22,040 nucleotides of DNA from a virus. The position numbers and the translations under genes are program-made. Under the pieces are notes generated by a model. The model did no database searches and was not told the DNA's origin. It saw only the letters and a program-made list of their open reading frames with translations. Shown one piece after another: positions 1-6,724 of the stretch. The stretch is taken from positions 1 to 22,040 of IMG/VR virus record IMGVR_UViG_3300050118_000099, one strand, 5' to 3'. Numbering within the stretch: position 1 is the stretch's first letter; the number at the start of each line of letters is the position of its first letter.

Positions 1-168
1 TACGGTCCGAACTCGGCAAACACCTCGGCTCACGAGAACGACCTATTCAACTTCGATTCGAGCGACGACATCAACTTCCAATTCGGGATGCAGTGCACGA
101 AATGCACGACCCCCTCGGCAGTGTGGGATATAGGCGGGACTACTAGAGCTGTTTCGCAATTGGTGTAG
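1..168 (+). pseudogene. 5' part of interrupted LamG-like virion/surface protein (partial at window edge)
   Basis: Frame 1 is open from the window edge to a TAG at 166-168. It encodes the N-terminal side of a concanavalin/LamG-like beta-sandwich; the segments FQFGMQC and AVWDIGG resemble bacterial LamG-like proteins in which such a stretch precedes a V-P-x-x...W-H-H motif. That continuation lies in the same frame beyond the repeat at 145-258 (VPW, then NEWHHIV). The last eight codons and the stop belong to the repeat, so this is one gene split by an insertion. The true N-terminus is outside the window. The domain call is from pattern memory; the shared frame is seen directly. Confidence 0.65.
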
Positions 169-258
169 ACCGGAACGATAGGCCTTTTCGTGGTTTTCTT
201 CCAAGGAAAACCACTCCTCACGAACTTTTTGGGACCACAGTAATTGCGAAACCGCTCT
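145..258. repeat. 114-bp palindromic (MITE/REP-like) element inside a coding sequence
   Basis: The ends are 17-bp inverted repeats with one mismatch: AGAGCTGTTTCGCAATT at 145-161 and AATTGCGAAACCGCTCT at 242-258. Inside, 190-214 forms a second hairpin (GTGGTTTT / AAAACCAC), extended by TTCGTG / CACGAA. The length is 114 bp, exactly 38 codons. Both gene fragments are in frame 1, and joining 144 to 259 gives an uninterrupted GGTTNVPW reading. No convincing target-site duplication flanks it. It brings in-frame stops at 166 (TAG) and 241 (TAA). It encodes nothing, so it would need a transposase supplied elsewhere. Confidence 0.75.
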
Positions 259-1368
259 AACGTGCCGTGGACGGCCACCGGGGTCACGCAGGAGTTTGCC
301 GCAAACGAATGGCACCATATCGTCAAAGAGGACCACTGGGTTCTTTCGGAACTCACCACGAAACCGTGCAGTGGTTTTCCGTGCCTTTATTGGACAAAGC
401 TCATACTCGATGGGAATCCGCATAATTTGCAGCAAGGCGGTGCTTGCGGACAGACTTCGTCCTCACCTTATAAAAACGGCTGCACGTTCAAGGCGGACAC
501 TTTGGAGGCTGGCTTTGGGTCCCTGGTAGCCAACCAGTTCCAGATCGACGGAGGACCCGTCAGCTCGCCGGTGTCACTCAACGATACTTTGGATCAAGCG
601 ACCTTCACGGCCTTCTACGACCCCTCCGCCCCATCCACGGCCGCGTTCACGATCAGTCCGCTTACGGCCAACCTGCCCCTCACGGTGACTGCTGCAGCGC
701 CCACGCTGACCAGCGTCACGCTCACCGCGGCCGGAGGGGCAACTTCGATGGTTGTGGGCGGGACGCTGCAATTCACAGCCTTCTGCCACTACTCTGATGG
801 CTCGGCCACGAATTGCCAAGTAGCTGACACACACGGCAACGCAGTTACTTCGTGGGTCACGTCCGACCCGTCGCAGGCTGCGGTCGGCGCAGTGGGCTCA
901 GCTAACCCAGGCCTCGTGACCGCGGTGGGAGCCGGGGCGCCGAGTATCCAGGCATACGTCGGCGCGATACAAAGCGCGGCCTACGGGCTGACCATCTCCA
1001 GTCCCGCGGTAACGCTCACGGCAGTGTCGCTGGCGACTACCGGCGGGGTCACGGGCCTGTTTGTCGGCAGCACCAATCAGCTCATCGCCACCTGCGTTTA
1101 TTCGGATTCATCGACGACCAACTGCACGGCTGCCGACAGCCACGGGAATAAGGCTTCGACCTATGCCAGCTCGAGCACTGGCCACGCGACGGTGAACGCG
1201 AGCACCGGCCTGGTCACTGGCGTGGGCGCGGGCACGACGAATCTGACGGCCCACGCCGGCAGCTTTACCAGCACAGCGATCACGCTCACGGTACTGGCGG
1301 TACCGACAGGCTTATACACGATCACCATTACGGGCCCGGTTACTTTCAGTGGATCGGTCAAATTCTGA
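244..1368 (+). CDS. 3' part of interrupted LamG-like + BIG2-repeat protein
   Basis: This open frame continues the gene broken at 145-258. Its first possible start, TTG 244, lies inside the repeat and has no clear ribosome site; GTG 262 is the first start codon beyond it, and the first in-frame ATG is at 748. Residues 1-130 finish the LamG-like sandwich (NEWHHIV, LILDGNPHN, NQFQIDGG). Residues about 151-252 and 254-352 are two BIG2-type Ig-like repeats sharing a C-x-YSD-S-x-TNC-x-AD-x-HGN pattern. The tail is a short beta-rich end. Such proteins usually sit on virions or cell surfaces and bind glycans. The stop overlaps the next ATG (TGATG), so it is the first gene of a coupled cluster. Whether it is still translated is unclear. 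Confidence 0.6.
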   Translation: MRNRSNVPWTATGVTQEFAANEWHHIVKEDHWVLSELTTKPCSGFPCLYWTKLILDGNPHNLQQGGACGQTSSSPYKNGCTFKADTLEAGFGSLVANQFQIDGGPVSSPVSLNDTLDQATFTAFYDPSAPSTAAFTISPLTANLPLTVTAAAPTLTSVTLTAAGGATSMVVGGTLQFTAFCHYSDGSATNCQVADTHGNAVTSWVTSDPSQAAVGAVGSANPGLVTAVGAGAPSIQAYVGAIQSAAYGLTISSPAVTLTAVSLATTGGVTGLFVGSTNQLIATCVYSDSSTTNCTAADSHGNKASTYASSSTGHATVNASTGLVTGVGAGTTNLTAHAGSFTSTAITLTVLAVPTGLYTITITGPVTFSGSVKF

Positions 1369-1739
1369 TGGCGACTGCAAAAGGCAACTTGGCGACACGG
1401 CGGACGATCGATGCTCAAATCCTTGAGCAATTGGCGGAGGTGAAGGGCAAGGTGGACGAGAGCCTGGAACAGGGCCGTGAAAATGGCAACGAACTGAAGA
1501 TGCTTCGCCGGGAGCTGGGGCTGGATGGGCAACATGGACGCTTGCCCATCGTGGAGGCGACGCTGATCCGCCACGAGGTGCGCATGGAAAAGAGCGAGGC
1601 GCGCATCGACAAGCTGGAAATCGGCAATAGCGAAGCGAATGGCAAGGCAAAGCTTGTCGCCACCTCCCTGGCGCTACTGGGAGGCGGAGCAGGCGGCGCA
1701 CTGATTGCACTGTTGGCCCGCTTGCTCGGAGTGCATTAG
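1368..1739 (+). CDS. Coiled-coil protein with C-terminal membrane anchor (lysis-associated candidate)
   Basis: This 123-aa protein has a charged, helical, coiled-coil-like region (residues about 15-95) followed by one glycine-rich hydrophobic segment near residues 98-120 (ALLGGGAGGALIALLARLL). The layout, soluble coiled coil then C-terminal TM, recalls XhlA-type or holin-accessory proteins, and the endolysin begins one base after its stop. No specific family was recognised. The start ATG overlaps the upstream stop, so translation is probably coupled. A membrane-anchored virion or tail accessory protein is the alternative. The gene is very probably real; the lysis role is inferred from position and topology. 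Confidence 0.7.
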   Translation: MATAKGNLATRRTIDAQILEQLAEVKGKVDESLEQGRENGNELKMLRRELGLDGQHGRLPIVEATLIRHEVRMEKSEARIDKLEIGNSEANGKAKLVATSLALLGGGAGGALIALLARLLGVH

Positions 1740-2243
1740 ATGGCAAATGTGAATGCAGCAATCGACTACGTGCTGAGCTGGGAAGACGCGACGCTCTCGG
1801 GCGTGATTACGACGGCACCGGATGGCAAGCGGACCCGGTTCGGGATCGATGAGCACTGGCATCCGGAGCTGACCAATTGCCTCTATTTCAGCTCGATGGG
1901 CCAACTGGCAGCGCTGCAGATTGCCAAGGGGATTTACGATATCAGCTATTGCCAGCCTCTATGTATCGTCGAGATCGCCAATCAGGAGATCGCCAACAAG
2001 CTGCTGTCACTGGGGGTGAATGTCGGAGTGGTGAACGCAGCGAAGATGTTGCAGGATGCAGTGACTGTGGTGGGCGACGGCCGCATCGGGCCGCTGACCC
2101 TGCACGCGCTTGATCTGGCGGATCCGCAGAAAGTGCTCGAGGATCTGCGGGGAGAAGCGGAGAACTACTACGACGCATTGACAGCAAAGAATCCAAACCT
2201 GGCCGTGTACCGGGCGGGCTGGCTACGGAGAGCAGCGGCGTGA
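1740..2243 (+). CDS. Endolysin, GH108-type N-acetylmuramidase with C-terminal peptidoglycan-binding-like region
   Basis: This 167-aa protein matches the build of GH108 phage lysozymes, which cut the glycan strand of peptidoglycan. Near the N-terminus, W14-E15 fits the catalytic-Glu position, followed by a D-G-x-x-T-x-F-G-I motif at residues 28-36. The C-terminal half has the usual pattern for this family: V-N-x-A-x-x-L-Q-D-A, then GDGRIGPLT, then YYDAL and a final GW-x-R. The segment between the Glu and the FGI motif departs from the usual GG-Y-x-N-x-x-x-D-x-GG wording, so it is a divergent member. A GGAG ribosome site lies about 10 bases upstream. There is no signal peptide, so release would depend on a holin. 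The stop overlaps a GTG start (GTGA). Confidence 0.85.
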   Translation: MANVNAAIDYVLSWEDATLSGVITTAPDGKRTRFGIDEHWHPELTNCLYFSSMGQLAALQIAKGIYDISYCQPLCIVEIANQEIANKLLSLGVNVGVVNAAKMLQDAVTVVGDGRIGPLTLHALDLADPQKVLEDLRGEAENYYDALTAKNPNLAVYRAGWLRRAAA

Positions 2244-2338
2244 GAGCGCGCATCTTCGTCACCGTGCTCTTGATAATCGCAACTACCGCCATGGCACAGG
2301 AGACAGGTAGGGCATGGGTGTACACATGCACACAGTAA
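2240..2338 (+). pseudogene. 32-codon remnant of a secreted C-terminal-domain protein
   Basis: GTG 2240 overlaps the endolysin stop and opens a 32-codon frame: an Arg-rich start, a hydrophobic signal-peptide core ending AMAQETG, then AWVYTCTQ and stop. The secreted 157-aa protein at 9379-9852 starts with a signal peptide ending AMAQQTG and ends SWEYICTQ. The short gene therefore looks like that cassette with about 120 internal codons deleted, joining near 2308-2312. Its stop overlaps the next gene's ATG exactly as at 9379-9391. It could still make a small secreted peptide, or serve only to couple translation. The similarity at both ends is seen directly; the deletion history is inferred. Confidence 0.55.
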
Positions 2339-3069
2339 GACGCTGCCGTCCATGGGCGGTTCTCCTTTTGGCCCTCTCGACGTTGCCATTTTGCGACCGC
2401 GTCCAAGCGCAGAATATCGAAGGTCAAATCGTCGCCGCGCAGTTCGGCGAGTTCCAGGTGCCCGCGGTGGGTGACGGTTTCAAGTTCCCGCCAGCGACCT
2501 GTCAGGTAAGCGGAGGCGGCCGGAACTTCAATGCATTTGCTATGGGCGCCCCAATCAAGATCGTCGATAGCGATCCGAGCCTGACCGAGATCGCAACTCC
2601 AGTCGCAGTGTTTATCGACTCTTGCGCTGTCAGTCTGCCGACCGTGCATAGCCATGAGTCGTTCTATCTTACTTCGGGAACCGGCGGCCTGCAGGAGGCG
2701 ATTACCAACGGGATCGACCGCGGCGGCGGGCCGAATACCATCATCCTGAATGCGGAATGGTACACGCTCGTTGCCCCATCGAGCCCGTCTGCGGTCATCG
2801 CTTCGGTACACGGCAATACCACCCTTGGCCTGGTGGATGTCACCACCACGCCATACACCTCTTATGCCTGGAACGGCTCAAGTTATGTGGCCACTAGTGC
2901 TGGCGGTGGGGCGACTACTCCGGCAACCACTGCGCTACTAAAAGGAAGTGGCAGCGTAAACGGAGTGGTGGCGGCCACGCCGGGCACGGACTTCATCACT
3001 CCGAATCCAGGCGGCACGGGTCAGATCATCGCCGAGACCGGGGGGCGGTCCTGGGGGTCACCAACCTAA
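2326..3069 (+). CDS. Secreted beta-helix / tail-spike-like protein, N-terminal part (frameshifted)
   Basis: This 247-aa frame begins with a signal peptide (VRR, a hydrophobic core, cleavage expected after VQA at residue 28). A domain of about 190 residues follows that is closely matched by the 888-aa protein at 6725: shared blocks include EGQI-AAQ, SLTEIATP, YLTSGTGGLQEAIT and LGLVDVTTTPYT. The frame ends at a TAA soon after a G6 run at 3040-3045. A -1 shift there enters the frame that continues to 5096, giving about 923 aa, close to the intact paralogue. ATG 2326 is preferred over 2314 because the same ATG-inside-stop arrangement recurs at 9379. Function is unknown; the fused protein is a beta-helix adhesin or depolymerase candidate. 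Confidence 0.7.
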   Translation: MHTVRRCRPWAVLLLALSTLPFCDRVQAQNIEGQIVAAQFGEFQVPAVGDGFKFPPATCQVSGGGRNFNAFAMGAPIKIVDSDPSLTEIATPVAVFIDSCAVSLPTVHSHESFYLTSGTGGLQEAITNGIDRGGGPNTIILNAEWYTLVAPSSPSAVIASVHGNTTLGLVDVTTTPYTSYAWNGSSYVATSAGGGATTPATTALLKGSGSVNGVVAATPGTDFITPNPGGTGQIIAETGGRSWGSPT

Positions 3070-3191
3070 ACAATAACTTCTATGTTTCGGGCTTCCCTTC
3101 CAACGGCTGCACGGTCAACTCGATTACTTACACCACGCAGCTCGAGTGCGCCTGGTGGACGGCCAAGGCTTATGCCGAGGCCAACTTCGCC

Positions 3192-5096
3192 ATGGTCACG
3201 CTCTACATGGGGTACGGTTACTACAACATCAACGCTCCCCTCGTGCTGCCTATACAGGCATTCACGAGCGTAAGCCTGATCGGCGCGGGCTATCAGGGAT
3301 CGACCATCGTCGCGAACGCTGTTATGACCGACGCGATGATCTACAAGAATGAGACCGCTGGAGGCGGAACGCTGCCGAACGCCACTTTCCGGGACTTTAA
3401 GATGATTGCGAATGATGAGGCGCAGGGCTGCATGAGGCTCTGGGGGCTACAGGAGCCAGTAATCGAGAACGTGAACTGCGACAACGTTCCCAACGGCGCG
3501 CCGTTTTTGTATCAGTTTGGTGAGCCCAGCAATTATGGACAGGGTTGGATTTTCCAGCTCATGGGCAAAAACATCATCGGCGGCAACTCGGTCACCAACC
3601 CAACCACCAGGGCGACGGTTACGGCCACCTTGAGCGGCGGCAGCACAGGCAACATCACCGGCTATGTGGTCGCGAATGGCGGCTCAGGGTACGGCACGCC
3701 AAGCGCCGAGCAGGTGCTCTATGTCAACGTGCTGGGGAATCAAAACGGGACCAGCGATCAGCCCTGCGCGGTCATGCCGACCAACCTGGCCGCCACGCAG
3801 AGCGGCGGGGTCATTCAGACGGTGACGGGGACCGGTGGTACAGGTTGCTCCGGGACCATCACAGTGCAAGTTGTCCCAATGGCCAACATTGCCGTAGGCA
3901 TCGACGATTGGTCTTCGGACTCAACCTTGGATGATGCTGACGTGGGCTCGACGATCATCGGGATCATTCAACACAGCGGAGATACGACTTACAAGCACGC
4001 TCACCCCACGGGCACTAATATCGGCATCCAGAACGCCGGCGGCACGAACAACATCTACAAAGACACCGAGATAGATACGAACTATAAGTGGGGCTTCGAT
4101 ATGCAGGGCGGCGCGAATAGCTCCGAGATCGAAGGAACCCACGACTTCGGAGACGATCCGTCCGGGTTCAACATGTTCCACCTGTCGAGCACTGCCACGG
4201 TGCAGTTTGGCGCCCAGACGGATTTGTGCGTAGCCTCACCCTCGCCGGTTGACTATCATGAATTTCTGATGCCCTATGGCACCTATGAGGTAGCTGGGTA
4301 TCTGCCAGCGGGGTCGAGCATCGCGCCGAACGACACCGTTTGCTCAAACCTGGGATCGATCTTCATGCAGCCGGTCACGATCGGAGGTCCTGGACATACC
4401 AGCCCGTTGCTGGTGAATGGAAACGCGGCCGTCACGGGCACTACTACGCTAGGACCTACTTTTACCGGAGCACTGCAAACCAGTGGGACTCTCAATGCTG
4501 GACCAGTTGGAACTGCTACAGCATTGGCAAACTTTGCTTTTAATGCTCTTGTTGCTTCTGATAGCTATTGGACTGGGTCCGTACCAACCTATACGACTTT
4601 TGGTTGGAATATCGCACCTGGCAGCGGGAGCAATCCATTCACGTATGCGTACCTCGGATTTGGTAACTGCCCCAGTGGCGGGTGCCAGCTCCAAATTCAA
4701 CCTAACGTTTACTTCGACGGTTCGGTACAGTTTTCATCACCTACTCAGTTTCCAGGGTCTACCTCAATTGACGCAAATGGCCTAGTCGGCGCACCGTCCT
4801 ACGCGGTTACTGGCACAACCTTTACAGCAAGTGGCTGTGGAACAGTGACCAACCGTCTCGGAGGCGCAACAGCCGGGTCGTTTCATTCGGCGACGAGCGG
4901 AACTTGCACGGTAGTCGTGACTATGGGCAATTCCGTCACCGCAACCAACGGCTTCGCTTGTGGCCGGCCAAATGACCTCACCACGAATAGCGATTCAAGC
5001 AGTTGGAGTCAGACCGCGACCAGCACCACCACGGTCACCCTGTCAGGCACTTCGGTTGCAGGCGATGTCATTAGCTTTGCCTGTACGCCCTACTAA
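3192..5096 (+). CDS. Beta-helix / tail-spike-like protein, C-terminal part (frameshifted)
   Basis: ATG 3192 is the first ATG, but this frame is open and protein-like back to about 3040 (VTNLNNNFYVSGF, LECAWWTAKAYAEANF) and has no ribosome site at 3192, so it is the downstream half of the gene starting at 2326. The early part is typical of pectate-lyase-3-like right-handed beta-helices in phage spikes: a Tyr-rich head, then G-A-G-Y-x-G-S-T-I, then asparagine/glycine-rich rungs through about residue 350. Low-complexity TTTLGPTFTGALQTSGTL-type linkers follow, then a small Cys-containing C-terminal beta domain (CGTVTNRLGG ... SFACTPY). No catalytic residues can be assigned by eye. The stop is 19 bases before the next gene's start. 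Confidence 0.75.
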   Translation: MVTLYMGYGYYNINAPLVLPIQAFTSVSLIGAGYQGSTIVANAVMTDAMIYKNETAGGGTLPNATFRDFKMIANDEAQGCMRLWGLQEPVIENVNCDNVPNGAPFLYQFGEPSNYGQGWIFQLMGKNIIGGNSVTNPTTRATVTATLSGGSTGNITGYVVANGGSGYGTPSAEQVLYVNVLGNQNGTSDQPCAVMPTNLAATQSGGVIQTVTGTGGTGCSGTITVQVVPMANIAVGIDDWSSDSTLDDADVGSTIIGIIQHSGDTTYKHAHPTGTNIGIQNAGGTNNIYKDTEIDTNYKWGFDMQGGANSSEIEGTHDFGDDPSGFNMFHLSSTATVQFGAQTDLCVASPSPVDYHEFLMPYGTYEVAGYLPAGSSIAPNDTVCSNLGSIFMQPVTIGGPGHTSPLLVNGNAAVTGTTTLGPTFTGALQTSGTLNAGPVGTATALANFAFNALVASDSYWTGSVPTYTTFGWNIAPGSGSNPFTYAYLGFGNCPSGGCQLQIQPNVYFDGSVQFSSPTQFPGSTSIDANGLVGAPSYAVTGTTFTASGCGTVTNRLGGATAGSFHSATSGTCTVVVTMGNSVTATNGFACGRPNDLTTNSDSSSWSQTATSTTTVTLSGTSVAGDVISFACTPY

Positions 5097-5115
5097 AAGA
5101 GAGGAGGACGGAATC

Positions 5116-5346
5116 ATGAACAATCTCAAGCTATGGATTCACGGCTTGGCGGCGGCGGCTATCTCAGCCTTTGCCTCGGCGGCTAGCGGCGCAATCGCCC
5201 TGCCTAGCGTATTCACGTTCGACAAGGCAGGGTTTTTCAATATGGTCAAGCTGGCTACTGTACCGGCTTTGCTGGCAGTATTTGCTTACCTGAAAAGTAG
5301 TCCGCTACCGACGTTGACCCCTACGACCATGGTTAAAGGTCAATAA
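5116..5346 (+). CDS. Small two-helix membrane protein, holin candidate
   Basis: This 76-aa protein has a short N-terminal stretch (NNLKLWIHG), a small-residue-rich hydrophobic segment at about residues 9-30 (AAAAISAFASAASGAIAL), a short polar turn with FTFDKAGFFN, and a second hydrophobic segment at about 42-61, ending in a short Pro/Thr-rich polar tail. The size and two-TM layout fit phage holins, and small proteins with the same LKLW-x-HG start and YLK-x-SPLP end occur in many phage-like loci. ATG 5116 was chosen for a strong GAGGAGG ribosome site 9 bases upstream. The endolysin lies about 2.9 kb upstream, which is unusual. The 100-bp gap after it shows only a weak 6-bp hairpin near 5353-5372 without a T-run. 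Confidence 0.65.
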   Translation: MNNLKLWIHGLAAAAISAFASAASGAIALPSVFTFDKAGFFNMVKLATVPALLAVFAYLKSSPLPTLTPTTMVKGQ

Positions 5347-5446
5347 CGGGTAGTGCTTCCGCACGAAAGCACCGAAAATTGACCTAAATCTTCCGACATA
5401 CTCTACGATTCTTCCTCTACAGCACAAACCCATAAGGAGAGTTCCC

Positions 5447-5794
5447 ATGGCATTTACCTGGCAGTCAGCCGGGCACGCATTCGCGTCCCTATTTAAAGAT
5501 GTAGTCACTGTTTCGAAGAAGGTGGTCACGGTCCTCGGCGGTCTACAGAACGAAGAAAAGCTTATTGAGTCGCTGACTTCGCTGGTGAGTCCGCAGGCCG
5601 CGGCGGTGGAACAGATTGCTTTCGGCGCGCTGGGCGAGCTGGTTGCAGCCGTGCAAGCGACCGAGACGGCGGCGGGCGCCAACGGGGTCAACGTCGCCTT
5701 CGATGCTTCTGTCGTGGCCGAAGTCAAGAAACTGATCGCCGAGTTCCCTGAGGTTATCGCCCAGGTCGAGGCGGCGTTCGGCAAAATCAAGTAA
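5447..5794 (+). CDS. Small helical phage protein of unknown function
   Basis: This 115-aa protein has no signal peptide or clear TM segment. It is predicted mostly amphipathic helix, with Val/Ala-rich stretches (VVTVSKKVVTVLGGL; a GALGELVAAVQA region) and a C-terminal helix ending in FGKIK. The AAGGAGA ribosome site at 5434-5440 gives a firm start at ATG 5447. It sits between the holin-like gene and a lipoprotein gene, a place where phages often carry lysis or host-interaction accessory proteins. No family was recognised and no role is proposed. Codon use and the start site make the gene itself credible. Confidence 0.7.
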   Translation: MAFTWQSAGHAFASLFKDVVTVSKKVVTVLGGLQNEEKLIESLTSLVSPQAAAVEQIAFGALGELVAAVQATETAAGANGVNVAFDASVVAEVKKLIAEFPEVIAQVEAAFGKIK

Positions 5795-5822
5795 ATCATT
5801 CCAATCTTAAATGGGGTACCCA

Positions 5823-6161
5823 ATGGCCCTCCGGCTCTCGTGCCTGATCCACGGTGTGATGCTGCTGCTTGTCTCGGGATGCACCGCGCATCGGCCCGTC
5901 GCCGTGCGCGTCCTCCCCGATGCTGAGATTTCAGACGCCAAAGAGTTCGTGGTTGCGGTGGCAGACAAGATGCCGATGTGGGACGCCGACGCCATCTCGA
6001 GATACGAACAGGTGGAGATCGCAACGGTCAAGGCCGATATCGCGATGGCGCAACAGGACGACGAGAAAAGCGCATTTCTCGATGATGTGACCAAGCTACA
6101 AGACGACTGGGATGCGCTGGTCGCGCTCGACGACATGCTAAAGAAGGAGTCGCTCATATGA
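5823..6161 (+). CDS. Small lipoprotein, possible outer-membrane spanin-like protein
   Basis: This 112-aa protein has a lipoprotein signal: a hydrophobic core followed by LLVSGC, with Cys20 as the lipidation site. The mature part is acidic and helical (DAISRYEQVEIATVKADIA ... KLQDDWDALVALDDMLKK), probably coiled coil. In a lysis neighbourhood this suggests an outer-membrane spanin subunit (Rz1 role), but Rz1 proteins are usually shorter and proline-rich and no Rz partner was identified, so a plain lipoprotein moron is equally possible. ATG 5823 is preferred over 5811 because a G-rich GGGG lies 7-10 bases before it and 5811 has no ribosome site. The stop overlaps the next ATG (ATGA). Confidence 0.7.
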   Translation: MALRLSCLIHGVMLLLVSGCTAHRPVAVRVLPDAEISDAKEFVVAVADKMPMWDADAISRYEQVEIATVKADIAMAQQDDEKSAFLDDVTKLQDDWDALVALDDMLKKESLI

Positions 6162-6340
6162 GCAGCAAACACTGGATCGAAAGGGGGATCAAGAAACCCG
6201 GAACCTTCAAGGCGCTGGCCCAACGCGCCGGCGAGAATACGGCAGAATTCGCCAGTGAGCACGAGGACGCTGGGGGCAAGACTGGCAAGCGCGCGAGGCT
6301 GGCCGAGACACTGATGAAGATGCAGAAAGAGAAAGGCTGA
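6158..6340 (+). CDS. Small basic phage protein (KHWI...KKPG type)
   Basis: This 60-aa, lysine/arginine-rich protein begins SSKHWIERGIKKPGTFKAL and ends GKRARLAETLMKMQKEKG. Both ends resemble a widespread group of tiny phage proteins with K-H-W-I near the start, a KKPG turn, and KRARLA-x-TL near the C-terminus. Their function is not established; the charge suggests nucleic acid or virion binding. The ribosome site AAGGAG lies 9 bases upstream inside the lipoprotein gene, and ATGA overlaps that gene's stop, so the two are co-translated. The family resemblance is from memory. Confidence 0.7.
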   Translation: MSSKHWIERGIKKPGTFKALAQRAGENTAEFASEHEDAGGKTGKRARLAETLMKMQKEKG

Positions 6341-6342
6341 CC

Positions 6343-6708
6343 ATGGCCCACACACGATTGATTACGCTAAACGGCAGTGCCGGCGCGTTTGTTGCCGTCT
6401 CCGCAACCCAAGTGACCCGCCGGGTTGAGATCATCGAAGACGGCAGCGCGAATGGCGGGACTGGCCAGGGCATCGCGTACCAGTTCAACGATGGCTCAGC
6501 CACGCCCTTCACCACTACATACACGATTGAGCCACAGTCCGAGCCGATTGTGCTTGGCACGCCGGTCCCGCAAGGCGGAGGATATGGGATGGTGCTCGGT
6601 ACGCCGCCGGATAACTCGGGAGGATACACGATCGCAGCGACACTGCTAATCAACCTAAGGTCGGCGAGCACGAACACGACGATCGTCCGCGTGACGGAAT
6701 TCGACTAA
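6343..6708 (+). CDS. Small beta-rich phage protein of unknown function
   Basis: This 121-aa protein begins two bases after the preceding stop and has an AAAGG ribosome site. The sequence is Gly/Thr/Ser-rich with alternating hydrophobic residues (TRRVEIIEDGS, TIEPQSEPIVLG, TIAATLLINLRS), as expected for a beta-sandwich or beta-barrel such as a capsid decoration or spike-tip protein. It has no signal peptide and no cysteine. It resembles in style, but not in alignable sequence, the 121-aa protein at 19955. No family was recognised. The neighbouring secreted beta-helix gene begins 16 bases after its stop. Confidence 0.65.
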   Translation: MAHTRLITLNGSAGAFVAVSATQVTRRVEIIEDGSANGGTGQGIAYQFNDGSATPFTTTYTIEPQSEPIVLGTPVPQGGGYGMVLGTPPDNSGGYTIAATLLINLRSASTNTTIVRVTEFD

Positions 6709-6724
6709 GGCAATCACTCACTTT

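Noticed and set aside
1942-2811. Minus-strand open frame of 289 codons
   Set aside because: It crosses several + strand genes with good starts and overlaps, and its composition is typical of an antisense shadow.
5353-5372. Terminator after the holin-like gene
   Set aside because: The stem (GTGCTT/AAGCAC) is short and not followed by a T-run.
5379-5410. Promoter with TTGACC as -35 box
   Set aside because: No acceptable -10 box at 16-18 bases spacing.
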